Positions 9,684-17,711 of a stretch of 64,000 bases of DNA are shown here, in pieces. Each line of letters opens with the position of its first letter. Positions within the stretch are counted from its first letter, which is position 1. The translations under genes were made by a program, and so were the position numbers. The notes under the pieces were generated by a model, which had not been told where the DNA came from, made no database searches, and saw only the letters and a list, made by a program, of their open reading frames with translations. Source of the stretch: Gammaproteobacteria bacterium (GTDB lineage: Bacteria > Pseudomonadota > Gammaproteobacteria > JACKNK01); the NCBI GenBank assembly GCA_024234955.1, contig JACKNK010000002.1, positions 124,001 to 188,000 of the forward strand. Direction: 5' to 3'.

Positions 9684-10067
9684 TCACGTTGCCGGAAGAT
9701 GTTCGTCGAGAAAGGCCCGAATCCACGCGTTTGGGCGGTGACTGGCGAAGCGTGCGCGTTCCTCGCCGGCGACGAACAGGATGCAGGTCGGAAAACCTCG
9801 AAGTTGGTAGCGACCGGCGAGTTTCATGTTGTCGCCCTCGTCCACCTCGACCTTGGCGAGACGAAAACGCCCGGCGTAGTCGCTGACCACCTGTTTCAAC
9901 ACGGGTGCGATGGTCAGGCAGGGCGCGCACCAATCCGCCCAGAAATCCACCAGGATCGGTGTCTCGTGGGAGGCGGCGATCACGCTCGACTCGAATTCCG
10001 GTAAATCGACGTTGAAGATTGCTGAGTCGGGATCGAGTGTCTGAGCTTGTGGGTGGTGTTCAAGCAT
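9684..10067 (-). CDS. Thioredoxin-like protein with WCAPC active site
   Basis: Small cytoplasmic thiol-disulfide oxidoreductase of 127 residues with no signal peptide. The thioredoxin fold is clear: ILVDFWADWCAPC near residues 38-50 and the cis-Pro loop GFPTCILF near 94. The active site reads CAPC rather than the classical CGPC, a variant known in accessory thioredoxins, and an extra Cys follows the cis-Pro. An N-terminal extension of about 20 residues precedes the fold. It stands alone, divergent from rpmB and separated from the BASS gene by 71 bp. Confidence 0.88.
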   Translation of the reverse strand: MLEHHPQAQTLDPDSAIFNVDLPEFESSVIAASHETPILVDFWADWCAPCLTIAPVLKQVVSDYAGRFRLAKVEVDEGDNMKLAGRYQLRGFPTCILFVAGEERARFASHRPNAWIRAFLDEHLPAT

Positions 10068-10112
10068 GGCGGTAACCGTTAGGAATTCAGCGCGTCATTC
10101 TAAAGCGAATAC

Positions 10113-10141
10113 TTGCGGGCGTTCAGCCGTTTTGCTATAAA
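10113..10141 (+). promoter_or_regulatory. Sigma-70-type promoter for rpmB-rpmG
   Basis: A TTGCGG -35 hexamer at 10113-10118 and a TATAAA -10 hexamer at 10136-10141 are separated by exactly 17 bp. It lies about 100 bp upstream of rpmB, the expected place for a ribosomal protein operon promoter. Assignment is by pattern only. Confidence 0.65.
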
Positions 10142-10242
10142 GCGCGCCCTTTCCGTCAAGCGAAGCTTTACTGCGTATTCGCTTAGGTCCTGAAGAAACT
10201 CTGCTTCATCAGGTCCGCAATGCGCCCCAGGGAGCCAAACCA

Positions 10243-10479
10243 ATGTCCAAAGTCTGTCAGGTCACCGGCAAGCGGCCGGTCACCGGGAACAACGTTTCCC
10301 ACGCCAACAACAAAACCCGTCGTCGTTTCCTGCCGAACCTGCATTCGCACCGCTTCTGGGTCGAGAGCGAAAATCGCTGGGTTCGTCTGCGCCTGTCGGC
10401 CTCCGGCATGCGTCTGATCGACAAGAAGGGTATCGATGCGGTCCTCGCCGAAATGCGCGCCCGTGGCGAGAAGGTTTAA
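10243..10479 (+). CDS. rpmB: 50S ribosomal protein L28
   Basis: Component of the large ribosomal subunit. The 78-residue protein MSKVCQVTGKRP... matches bacterial L28 in full. It has only one cysteine near the N-terminus, so it is the zinc-free form. A purine-rich GGAG lies upstream of the ATG. It is followed after 12 bp by rpmG, the usual pair. Confidence 0.98.
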   Translation: MSKVCQVTGKRPVTGNNVSHANNKTRRRFLPNLHSHRFWVESENRWVRLRLSASGMRLIDKKGIDAVLAEMRARGEKV

Positions 10480-10491
10480 GGAGAGATAATC

Positions 10492-10647
10492 ATGCGTGAC
10501 AAGATCAAGCTCGTGTCCTCCGCCGGTACCGGCCACTTCTACACCACGACCAAGAACAAGCGCACCACGCCCGACAAGATCGAAATGAAGAAGTACGATC
10601 CGGTCGTGCGCAAGCATGTGGTCTACAAGGAAGCCAAGATCAAGTAA
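10492..10647 (+). CDS. rpmG: 50S ribosomal protein L33
   Basis: Large-subunit ribosomal protein of 51 residues read directly from the DNA: MRDKIKLVSSAGTGHFYTT at the N-terminus and KEAKIK at the end. The two CxxC zinc ribbons of the zinc-binding form are absent, so this is the zinc-independent type, like L28 next to it. GGAGA precedes the ATG by about 8 bp. A strong terminator follows. Confidence 0.97.
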   Translation: MRDKIKLVSSAGTGHFYTTTKNKRTTPDKIEMKKYDPVVRKHVVYKEAKIK

Positions 10648-10683
10648 GCGGCGCGTAGCGCCGGGCTTCGCGAAAAGGCTCCC

Positions 10684-10707
10684 GGTGACCGTCGAGTGAC
10701 GGTCACC
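10684..10707. repeat. Perfect 10-bp inverted repeat before the rpmG terminator
   Basis: GGTGACCGTC at 10684-10693 pairs perfectly with GACGGTCACC at 10698-10707 around a GAGT loop. It lies between the rpmG stop and the intrinsic terminator and has no T-run of its own. It could stabilise the 3' end of the mRNA or be a protein-binding site. Confidence 0.75.
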
Positions 10708-10709
10708 AT

Positions 10710-10747
10710 AAAAAAGCCCGCCCTGTTCTGCAGCGGCGGGCTTTTTT
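10710..10747. terminator. Intrinsic terminator after rpmG (bidirectional)
   Basis: Stem GCCCGCC (10716-10722) pairs with GGCGGGC (10735-10741), flanked by A6 on the left and T6 on the right. It can therefore end transcription from rpmBG on the plus strand and from the minus-strand gene ending at 10768. Confidence 0.9.
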
Positions 10748-10767
10748 GTGTTCGATGAAGCCTCGGT

Positions 10768-11196
10768 TCAGGGGGTGTCCAAGCCCTGGCTCAGCACCCG
10801 GCAGACGGGCCCTTCAAGGCCGGCGGCAATTTCATCGGCAACGTGCTGGACAAAGCGTTGGAGTTCCTCGACGGTCAGGCATTGGGTGATCTGGTTCATC
10901 GTTGCTGGCTGCAGGCGGACGACACCGACTCCGCCATCCGGTCGGGTGTACTGCACGCCGACCAGGTTCACGGCATAACCGGATTCGGCATCCACGTCGT
11001 TGGCCTGTTCGATCATCAGACGGTCGTATTCGGCGTCGATTCGATCGCCGAGTTCATCGTCCAGGTCCTCGGAAACCCAGACGCTGCATGTGCCATCGTC
11101 GGTATCCTCGCTGGTTTCGGTGGCCACGTTCAGATCGGCCAGAAAGGCAAGGAAGCGGACCCGGGCGTCGGGGTCGAAGAATACGTAATCAAGCAT
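10768..11196 (-). CDS. Conserved hypothetical acidic cytosolic protein
   Basis: A 142-residue soluble, acidic protein without signal peptide or membrane segment. I see alternating alpha/beta character and no catalytic motif; MLDYVFFDPDARVRFLAFLADL at the start and a C-terminal helix are the main features. It lies 30 bp downstream of the TPR/SPOR gene on the same strand, so the two are probably cotranscribed and end at the terminator at 10710-10747. I do not recognise its function. Confidence 0.75.
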   Translation of the reverse strand: MLDYVFFDPDARVRFLAFLADLNVATETSEDTDDGTCSVWVSEDLDDELGDRIDAEYDRLMIEQANDVDAESGYAVNLVGVQYTRPDGGVGVVRLQPATMNQITQCLTVEELQRFVQHVADEIAAGLEGPVCRVLSQGLDTP

Positions 11197-11226
11197 GTGG
11201 GACTCGGTGCAGGGAATGATTGGGGT

Positions 11227-12330
11227 TCAACGCTCGCAGCTTGTCTGGCGGACCTGGACATTGCCGCCGATCATCCGCACCGCGTTGGCATCGATGGGTC
11301 TGGCGTTCGCGGGTGAGGCCAACAGCCACGGGCCGGTGGATCGGTAACTCTCTACCCGGGATTGTGCCTCGATACCCGCTCGCCGTGCTTGATCGAGACG
11401 CCGTTTGACCGAGGTGGCGTTGCGATAAACACCCAGGGAAATGCCATTGCGCAGTTCCCCGGTGGTGATCAGGGCGACATCGTGCATACCCTGTGATTTG
11501 AGCGAGGTGAGCCGGTCTCGGGCCGCGCGTTCGTTCTCGACGGGAGGCATGAAAACCCGAGTCAGCACGCGCTCGTTGTCTTGTTCAGATAGACCCACCT
11601 GGGCCCCTTGGCGTTCCAGCCAGAGCTGCATCTGTCGACGCTCATCCGCGCTCAGGAACGGCCCTACCAGGAAACAGTCCGAGAGCGGCTGCGAGGCGCC
11701 GATGTCGCCGTTCGCCGGGATCAGCGCCGAGCCCACCACGTTCTTGCCGTGGTGATCGGACCCGGGATTCGCCGATTTCGGCGCCGGCGCGGTGCTTACG
11801 CCATACATGGCATCGAGGGCCTGGAGACGTGCGTGCAAGCCCCGGTTGTCGCTGTCGGTGCGCAACGCTTCCGCGTATTGGGCCTTGGCCATGCCGAGGT
11901 ACAGATCGCCGAGGTTGGCGCGCGCCACGGAGTACTCCGGCGACAGCAGCAGGGCGCGCTGGAGCATGTCTTCGGCATTCTTGTAGGCACCCTGGCTGGC
12001 ATAGATCGCAGCCAGGTTATTGAACATCTGTGGGTCGTCCGGGTTGTCGGCGATCAGTTCCTGGAATACCTGCGCCGCCTGCTCGAGTTCGCCCAGCTTG
12101 GCGAGGGCCACGCCGTGCATCAGGCGGAGCGGGACCGAATTAGGCTGCACGGCCAGCTCCAGAATCACCATGTCCAAGGCTTGCTGATACTGTTTCTGGT
12201 CGATCAGGGCACGAATTTCGTTTACCGATGCCGAGGTCAGCAGAGGCAGGGTAAGCAGGACACTCAGGCCCAAACGGCGCAGCCAACGGGCAGATGAAGC
12301 GGCAATGCGGCGGGGCGAGCGGACGAGCAT
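11227..12330 (-). CDS. Exported TPR and SPOR-domain-like protein
   Basis: A 367-residue protein with an N-terminal signal peptide or anchor (basic start, then LGLSVLLTLPLL near residues 21-32). Three or so tetratricopeptide repeats follow at residues 38-150. The C-terminal 150 residues resemble an SPOR domain: CFLVGPF, ERQGAQVGL, and GISLGVYRNATSVKRRLDQ. SPOR domains bind denuded septal peptidoglycan, so a role in envelope or division is likely but inferred. A linker rich in Pro, Ser and Gly joins the two parts. Confidence 0.78.
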   Translation of the reverse strand: MLVRSPRRIAASSARWLRRLGLSVLLTLPLLTSASVNEIRALIDQKQYQQALDMVILELAVQPNSVPLRLMHGVALAKLGELEQAAQVFQELIADNPDDPQMFNNLAAIYASQGAYKNAEDMLQRALLLSPEYSVARANLGDLYLGMAKAQYAEALRTDSDNRGLHARLQALDAMYGVSTAPAPKSANPGSDHHGKNVVGSALIPANGDIGASQPLSDCFLVGPFLSADERRQMQLWLERQGAQVGLSEQDNERVLTRVFMPPVENERAARDRLTSLKSQGMHDVALITTGELRNGISLGVYRNATSVKRRLDQARRAGIEAQSRVESYRSTGPWLLASPANARPIDANAVRMIGGNVQVRQTSCER

Positions 12331-12415
12331 GACGAGCCTTGGTGCGATTACGGGATGGCGCTAACCTTACACGGCCATACCAAGCTTGCCAGCCAGCAGG
12401 AGCGGAGTACGCGAT

Positions 12416-12730
12416 ATGACGCACAGTTTGTTGCTGCGCCGTCTGGTGCAGATCCCGATGGTCGTGCTGTTGATGGCGTTTCCGACCTTGTTCATGAGCG
12501 CTGGTGCGGATCCGAACCGCGCCAGCGCCGCCCTGGCCGACATCCTTTTCGACATGGACCTGGAGAACGTCTCTTACGCGCTGCGTACAGACGGCTTTGT
12601 TGACATCACATTCGGCGCCGCCGTCAGTAACGCGGACTATCAGGAAGCGATTCAGCGCATGCGTGATCATCCTGACATCCCCGGCGTTCTGGCCGGTCGC
12701 GGCAGCGCCAACTACTGCCCCCTTCCCTAG
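12416..12730 (+). CDS. Small exported protein of unknown function
   Basis: A 104-residue protein starting at the ATG at 12416, preceded by AGGAG at 12398-12402. The first 27 residues form a signal peptide or membrane segment (LLLRRLVQIPMVVLLMAF), after which the sequence is acidic and soluble (ILFDMDLENVSYALRTDG). I do not recognise a family. It lies divergent to the TPR/SPOR gene and 8 bp before pdxH, so it may share a transcript with pdxH. Confidence 0.6.
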   Translation: MTHSLLLRRLVQIPMVVLLMAFPTLFMSAGADPNRASAALADILFDMDLENVSYALRTDGFVDITFGAAVSNADYQEAIQRMRDHPDIPGVLAGRGSANYCPLP

Positions 12731-12738
12731 AGCATTGC

Positions 12739-13380
12739 ATGGACATCAGCCAACTCCGTCGCGAATACACCTACGCCGGCCTGCGCCGCGCCGATCTCGA
12801 TCCGGACCCTTTCCGGCAATTCGAACGCTGGTTCCTGCAGGCCAGCGAGGCGGATCTGGAAACCCCGAATGCACTCAGCCTGGCGACCGTCGATGCGGCC
12901 GGCGCGCCGTCCCTGCGGACCGTTTTGTTGAAGACGTTCGATCAGGACGGCTTCGTGTTTTTCACCAATTACGACAGTCACAAGGCGCGGGACATCGCGG
13001 TCAACCCGCAGGTGGCGGCGTTGTTCCACTGGCTGGAGTTCGATCGACAGGTGAAGGTGGAAGGCCGCGCGGAGAAGGTTGGCACCGCCGAATCGCTGAA
13101 ATACTTCACCAGCCGTCCGCGCGGCAGCCAGATCGGCGCCTGGGTGTCGCATCAAAGTCGGGTGGTGTCGTCACGCTCGATGCTTGAAGCGCAGTTCGCG
13201 CATATGCGTGCGCGTTTTCAGGATGGCGAGATACCGTTGCCAGGCTTCTGGGGCGGGTATCGCATCGTCCCGCACAGCATCGAATTCTGGCAGGGCCGGG
13301 AAAATCGTCTGCATGATCGTTTGCGTTACCGTCGCGACGACGTGAATGCCCCCTGGGTGATCGAACGTCTTGCGCCGTAA
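12739..13380 (+). CDS. pdxH: Pyridoxamine 5'-phosphate oxidase
   Basis: FMN enzyme that oxidises pyridoxamine or pyridoxine phosphate to pyridoxal 5'-phosphate, the last step of vitamin B6 synthesis and salvage. The 213-residue length is normal. Typical features are the N-terminal LRREYTYAGLRRADLD, the FMN-binding stretch SLRTVLLKTFDQDGFVFFTNY near residues 55-76, the SRPRGSQIGAW segment near 124, and the C-terminal FWQGRENRLHDRLRYRR that contacts substrate and FMN. Nothing odd. Confidence 0.96.
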   Translation: MDISQLRREYTYAGLRRADLDPDPFRQFERWFLQASEADLETPNALSLATVDAAGAPSLRTVLLKTFDQDGFVFFTNYDSHKARDIAVNPQVAALFHWLEFDRQVKVEGRAEKVGTAESLKYFTSRPRGSQIGAWVSHQSRVVSSRSMLEAQFAHMRARFQDGEIPLPGFWGGYRIVPHSIEFWQGRENRLHDRLRYRRDDVNAPWVIERLAP

Positions 13381-13516
13381 AGAGGCAACGCGTTCAATGA
13401 TCAACTATTCGCGCATCCGACAACGCAACTGGCCTAGACTTGCCAAACGTTGCAAACAGAATATCTACGACAAGCAACGACGGAAGCCCATCAACGTGTG
13501 CGAGCGGAGGTAGCTC

Positions 13517-14308
13517 ATGGCCGGTCCGGCAATCACCCTTTTCGACAACGGCACCCACAAGTGTCTCAGCTTCGCGCATCTCGTCGAAGGGTCAGGCATT
13601 CAGTCCAACCAGTTTCTGATCATCGACGGCGACCACGAAGCGGTCATCGATCCCGGTGGTGAGTTGACCTTCGTGCCGCTGACCATGGCGATCGGGCGGC
13701 ATATCTCGGTCAAGGATCTCGACATGATCCTGTGTTCACACCAGGACCCGGACATCATCGCTTCCTTGGGACATTGGACTCAGCGCACCAACGCCAAGAT
13801 CGTGATTTCCAAGCTCTGGTCGCGCTTCGTTCCCCATCTGGCGTCGAACTTCGCGCAGAAGGAAATGGGCCGCGACCTGTTCGAACGTATCGTGCCGCTG
13901 CCCGATGAGGGGGCCTCGATCACGCTGGGCAGCTCGCGGGTACTGGCGCTGCCGGGACACTTCCTGCACTCGGTCGGCAATTTCCAGTTCTACGACGTGA
14001 CCAGCAAGATCCTGTTCTCCGGGGACATGGGCGCATCGGTGATCGATGGCGATGCCGGTGAAGCGGTCAAGGATTTCGACGCCCACGTTCAGTCCATGGC
14101 CGGATTCCATCGCCGCTACATGGTCTCCGGCAAGGTCTGCCGCTTGTGGGCAGACATGGTCCGGGAACTCAGGCCGGACAAGATCGTGCCGCAGCACGGT
14201 CGGTATTTCGAAGGCCCGGAAATGGTCGGTCGATTCCTGGACTGGATTTCCAACCTGGAATGCGGCATCGACCTGATGGGGCCGAACAATTACCGCGTCC
14301 CGAGTTGA
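13517..14308 (+). CDS. ODP-type di-iron metallo-beta-lactamase-fold protein
   Basis: A 263-residue MBL-fold protein of the flavodiiron-like branch. The first metal box is SHQDPDI with H75, D77 and D79, the pattern of oxygen-binding di-iron (ODP) proteins rather than classic HxHxDH hydrolases. Other probable ligands are the His in LALPGHFLHSVGN, Asp in LFSGDMGAS and His in IVPQHGRYFEG. It lacks the flavodoxin domain of FprA, so it is likely a di-iron oxygen sensor or carrier rather than a reductase by itself. GGAGG precedes the ATG. It is a single-gene unit closed by a terminator, with no chemotaxis or kinase gene beside it. Confidence 0.8.
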   Translation: MAGPAITLFDNGTHKCLSFAHLVEGSGIQSNQFLIIDGDHEAVIDPGGELTFVPLTMAIGRHISVKDLDMILCSHQDPDIIASLGHWTQRTNAKIVISKLWSRFVPHLASNFAQKEMGRDLFERIVPLPDEGASITLGSSRVLALPGHFLHSVGNFQFYDVTSKILFSGDMGASVIDGDAGEAVKDFDAHVQSMAGFHRRYMVSGKVCRLWADMVRELRPDKIVPQHGRYFEGPEMVGRFLDWISNLECGIDLMGPNNYRVPS

Positions 14309-14329
14309 GGCGCTATTGACCCGTAACCC

Positions 14330-14361
14330 GCCCGCCGATGTTTCGCATCGGCGGGCTTTTT
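14330..14361 (+). terminator. Intrinsic terminator after the ODP gene
   Basis: An 11-bp stem, GCCCGCCGATG (14330-14340) with CATCGGCGGGC (14346-14356), loop TTTCG, then T5. It ends only 13 bp before the ATG of the next gene, so that gene needs a downstream start site or read-through. Confidence 0.9.
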
Positions 14362-14374
14362 GTTTGATCCGCTT

Positions 14375-15205
14375 ATGAACGACGCCCATTCCCGACGTAA
14401 TCCCTGGACTTGTGGCGCCCTGTCACTGATGTGCCCCGGATTCGGGCACGTCTATCTCGGGCATGCCGAGCGTGGTGTGTTGCCGGCGCTGGGGGTCTAT
14501 CTGGGGATGTGGGGCGCGGGGACGCTTGGCTTTCTGGCGAGTTTCGTCGGCTTCGTCGGGGTTGCACTGATCATGTTTGCCTTATACGCGGTGCTGGCGG
14601 TGGATGCGTTCCTGCTGGCGCGTCGCGAGACGGTATTCATCCCCAAGTTCTACAACCGCATCGCGCCTTATGCGTTGTTTGCGCTGGTGTTGATCGGCTT
14701 GCCCAACTATCTGATTGCCGAGCGTGCGGAATTGCTGGGCTACGACAGCCTGGAGATCGGTTCCGACACCATGCAGCCGACCCTGCTGATCGGTGATTCG
14801 GTGCTGGTCGATACCGGCATCTACACCCACGCGGAGCCCAGAGTCGGCGATGTGGTGGCGTTTCTGATCCCCAGCCAGGAAGAGGGCAAGGGGGCCAGTG
14901 TCGGCATCAGTCGAATCGCCGGGCTGCCTGGCGACCGGATCGCCCTGCAGGACGGCCAGGTGCTTCGGAACGGTCGGGTCGATCCCGGACTGACGGTGGT
15001 GGAGGCCAATCGTCAGGAGGCGTTCTCCCTGAGCATGGACGAACAGATCGTGCCGGAAGGCAGCGTCGCCCTGCTGGGTGACTGGCGTGATCGTGCCCGG
15101 GACAGTCGTTTCAACGGTCCCTATCCCCGTCTGGGGTTGATTGGCCCGGTGACCGCGATCTGGTGGTCTGCGGACCGGGATCGCATCGGTCGGAGTCTGC
15201 GCTGA
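14375..15205 (+). CDS. Signal peptidase I-like protein lacking both catalytic residues
   Basis: A 276-residue membrane protein. The N-terminal half has a Cys/Gly-rich segment (LMCPGFGHVYLGH) and about three membrane helices up to residue 115. The C-terminal half is an S26 signal-peptidase fold: box B reads SDTMQPTLLIGD, box D SRIAGLPGD and box E GDWRDRARDSR. In signal peptidase I the nucleophile is the Ser immediately before Met in box B and the general base is the Lys just before Arg in box D. Here these are T132 and S179, confirmed in the DNA as ACC and AGT. Peptidase activity by the known mechanism is therefore unlikely. No Shine-Dalgarno is visible; the terminator T-run ends 13 bp before the ATG. 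Confidence 0.85.
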   Translation: MNDAHSRRNPWTCGALSLMCPGFGHVYLGHAERGVLPALGVYLGMWGAGTLGFLASFVGFVGVALIMFALYAVLAVDAFLLARRETVFIPKFYNRIAPYALFALVLIGLPNYLIAERAELLGYDSLEIGSDTMQPTLLIGDSVLVDTGIYTHAEPRVGDVVAFLIPSQEEGKGASVGISRIAGLPGDRIALQDGQVLRNGRVDPGLTVVEANRQEAFSLSMDEQIVPEGSVALLGDWRDRARDSRFNGPYPRLGLIGPVTAIWWSADRDRIGRSLR

Positions 15206-15208
15206 ATC

Positions 15209-15778
15209 ATGTCTGACGCAGATCGTATCCGTTGGGATCTGCGTTATCGCGAGCGACCGACTGGTCCGGTCGCGGCCTGCGCCGTGTTGCAGGATCACGC
15301 CTACCTGTTGCCCTCGACCGGAGAGGCCCTGGACATCGCCTGCGGACTGGGCGGCAACGCCTTGCTGTTGGCCGAACATGGTTTGCGGACGCGGGCCTGG
15401 GACATCGCCCCGAGCGCCATCGACGCGCTCAATGCCGTAGCGCGACCGGGGCTGTCCGCAGAAGCGCGGGATGTGATGACAGATCCCCCGGAAGCCGATT
15501 CCTTCGACGTGATCGTGGTCAGTCGTTATCTGGAACGTGCGCTGTGCCCGGCGATCGCGGCGGCGCTGCGACCGGGCGGTTTGCTGTTCTATCAGACATT
15601 CGTCCGCGAGGCCGTGGATGACACCGGTCCGCGCACCGCCGCGTTCCGCCTCGAGCCCGGTGAACTGCTGTCATTGTTTGCCGGCCTGCAGGTTGTTCAT
15701 TACACCGACCTGGCGTGCATCGGGGATACCGCTCAGGGGTTGCGCAACGAAGCCCAGTTGATCGCACAACGCCGATAG
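15209..15778 (+). CDS. Class I SAM-dependent methyltransferase (TehB-like)
   Basis: A 189-residue Rossmann-fold methyltransferase. Motif I is LDIACGLGGNALLLAE near residues 41-56, motif II ARAWD-like (TRAWDIAPSAI) near 62, and motif IV SFDVIVVSRYLER near 96. The substrate cannot be read from sequence; relatives are annotated as tellurite resistance TehB-like. It follows the signal-peptidase-like gene by 3 bp and so is probably cotranscribed. Confidence 0.8.
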   Translation: MSDADRIRWDLRYRERPTGPVAACAVLQDHAYLLPSTGEALDIACGLGGNALLLAEHGLRTRAWDIAPSAIDALNAVARPGLSAEARDVMTDPPEADSFDVIVVSRYLERALCPAIAAALRPGGLLFYQTFVREAVDDTGPRTAAFRLEPGELLSLFAGLQVVHYTDLACIGDTAQGLRNEAQLIAQRR

Positions 15779-15801
15779 CGGGAACGACCAGGGGGAACGA
15801 C

Positions 15802-16236
15802 ATGAAGACATGGAAGGTTTTGATGCTGATGCTGATGCTGCTTTGCCCGCCCGCCCACTCGGAGGTGTTCAAATGGGTCGATGACGCAGGCAATGTCTAC
15901 TACGGCGATCATCCACCGTCGGAGGCGCAGATTCAGACCCTGTCCGAAGCGGCGATCGTCAGCGCGTTGCCGATGCGCGCGCCTGCCGTATCTGCCGGAC
16001 CGAAGGTGGTGGTCTACAGCACCACGCATTGCGGTTATTGCAAGCGGGCGAAGGCGCATCTGGAGCGACGCGGCATCGCCTTCGACGAACGCGATGTCGA
16101 ACGCTCCGGAGAATACCGCAGTGAATTTCGCAAGTTGGGTGGCAAAGGTGTGCCGTTGATCGTGGTTGGCGATCAGCTGTTGAAGGGTTACCGGGCGGAA
16201 AGCCTGGATGCCATGCTCGCCAAGGCCGGGCTCTGA
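15802..16236 (+). CDS. Exported DUF4124-glutaredoxin fusion protein
   Basis: A 144-residue protein with a signal peptide (MKTWKVLMLMLMLLCPPAHS), a DUF4124 domain (EVFKWVDDAGNVYYGDHPP) and a C-terminal glutaredoxin domain with active site CGYC near residue 74 and the cis-Pro segment GKGVPLIVVGDQ. The start is the ATG at 15802; the frame is open upstream but overlaps the methyltransferase. It is likely a periplasmic thiol oxidoreductase. A second DUF4124 protein lies on the other side of the serine dehydratase gene. Confidence 0.88.
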   Translation: MKTWKVLMLMLMLLCPPAHSEVFKWVDDAGNVYYGDHPPSEAQIQTLSEAAIVSALPMRAPAVSAGPKVVVYSTTHCGYCKRAKAHLERRGIAFDERDVERSGEYRSEFRKLGGKGVPLIVVGDQLLKGYRAESLDAMLAKAGL

Positions 16237-16327
16237 TCCCCCCATCGATTCCATTCCCGCTCGTGGGCGAATCCCGATCCGGGATCGGGATTACCCTCGG
16301 TGCATCCTGAATAGTGAGTGATCCAGC

Positions 16328-17704
16328 ATGGCGATCAGCGCCTTTGACCTGTTCAAGATCGGTATCGGCCCATCCAGTTCCCATACGGTCGGTCCGATGC
16401 GCGCCGCCGGTCGCTTCCTCGACGGCCTGCGTGAACACGGTCACCTGTCCGGTACGCACCGCATCGAGGTGCAGTTATACGGTTCGTTGGGCGCCACAGG
16501 GAAAGGGCACGGCAGCGACAAGGCGGTCATTCTTGGCCTGCTGGGCGAGCGCCCGGAAAGCGTCGATACCGACGCGGTGCCAGCCCTGCTTGCCAAGGTA
16601 CAGCAAGGGGCTCGCCTGAATTTGCCGGACGGGCCGGAGATCGGGTTCGACGCGGCAAGCGATCTCCTCTTTCATCGCAAGGAAAGTCTGCCGTTTCATT
16701 CCAACGGAATGATCTTCCGTGCCTACAACGCTGTCGGTGTGATGCTCCGGGAACGCACCTATTACTCGGTTGGGGGCGGGTTCGTCGTCGATGATGAGGC
16801 CGCCGGTGCCGACCGTATCGTGGTGGATGACACAGTGCTGCCGTTTGCCTTCCATAGTGGCGCCGAACTGCTCGCGCATTGCGATTCGGAAGGGTTCTCG
16901 ATCAGTCAGTTGATGCTGACCAACGAACGCGCCTGGCGCTCCGAAGCAGCCATTCGCGCCGGCCTGCTCGCGATCTGGCAGGTGATGCGCGATTGTGTCG
17001 AACGCGGCTGTCGCACCGAGGGCGTGTTGCCGGGTGGGATGAAAGTTCGCCGTCGCGCGCCGCGCCTGTATCGGCAGTTGATCAGCGAGACCGAACTCAA
17101 CAATGTCCCGCTCGGGACCATGGACTGGGTCAATCTGTTTGCGCTCGCCGTCAATGAGGAGAACGCCGCCGGCGGACGGGTGGTGACGGCGCCGACCAAC
17201 GGCGCCGCCGGCATCATTCCGGCGGTATTGCATTACTACTGGCGTTACTCCCCCGGTGCCAGCGAGGACGGAGTGGTGCGTTTCCTGCTCACGGCAGCCG
17301 CTATCGGCATTCTCTACAAGGAGAATGCCTCCATCTCCGGGGCCGAGGTCGGTTGTCAGGGCGAGGTCGGCACGGCCTGTTCGATGGCGGCTGCCGGTTT
17401 GACCGAGGTCCTGGGCGGCACTCCGGAGCAGGTCGAGAACGCCGCCGAAATCGGTATGGAGCACAATCTGGGTCTGACCTGCGACCCGGTTGGCGGCCTG
17501 GTTCAGGTGCCCTGCATCGAACGCAACGCGATGGGCGCGGTGAAGGCGATCAATGCGGCACGCATGGCCTTGCGCGGGGATGGAAAGCATTTCGTGTCGC
17601 TTGACAAGGTCATCAAGACCATGCGCGATACCGGCGCGGACATGCAGGAGAAATACAAGGAAACCGCACGAGGCGGACTTGCGGTCAATGTGATCGAGTG
17701 TTGA
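16328..17704 (+). CDS. sdaA: L-serine ammonia-lyase (single-chain, 4Fe-4S)
   Basis: Deaminates L-serine to pyruvate and ammonia using a [4Fe-4S] cluster. The 458-residue length matches the one-chain enzyme. The N-terminus has SAFDLFKIGIGPSSSHTVGP, the family signature, and the C-terminal half holds GCQGEVGTACSMAAAGL near residue 342 and LTCDPVGGLVQVPCIERN near 384, which supply the three cluster cysteines. The neighbours are unrelated, and the gene converges with a DUF4124 gene with only 7 bp between stops. Confidence 0.96.
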   Translation: MAISAFDLFKIGIGPSSSHTVGPMRAAGRFLDGLREHGHLSGTHRIEVQLYGSLGATGKGHGSDKAVILGLLGERPESVDTDAVPALLAKVQQGARLNLPDGPEIGFDAASDLLFHRKESLPFHSNGMIFRAYNAVGVMLRERTYYSVGGGFVVDDEAAGADRIVVDDTVLPFAFHSGAELLAHCDSEGFSISQLMLTNERAWRSEAAIRAGLLAIWQVMRDCVERGCRTEGVLPGGMKVRRRAPRLYRQLISETELNNVPLGTMDWVNLFALAVNEENAAGGRVVTAPTNGAAGIIPAVLHYYWRYSPGASEDGVVRFLLTAAAIGILYKENASISGAEVGCQGEVGTACSMAAAGLTEVLGGTPEQVENAAEIGMEHNLGLTCDPVGGLVQVPCIERNAMGAVKAINAARMALRGDGKHFVSLDKVIKTMRDTGADMQEKYKETARGGLAVNVIEC

Positions 17705-17711
17705 TCCGGAC

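Noticed and set aside
12504..13187. 227-codon plus-strand frame overlapping the small exported protein and pdxH
   Set aside because: It is out of frame with a clear pdxH and reads as Arg/Pro/Gly-rich shadow sequence.
13381..13516. FNR-like box upstream of the ODP gene
   Set aside because: The ATCAA half-site near 13402 has no matching TTGAT half at the right spacing.
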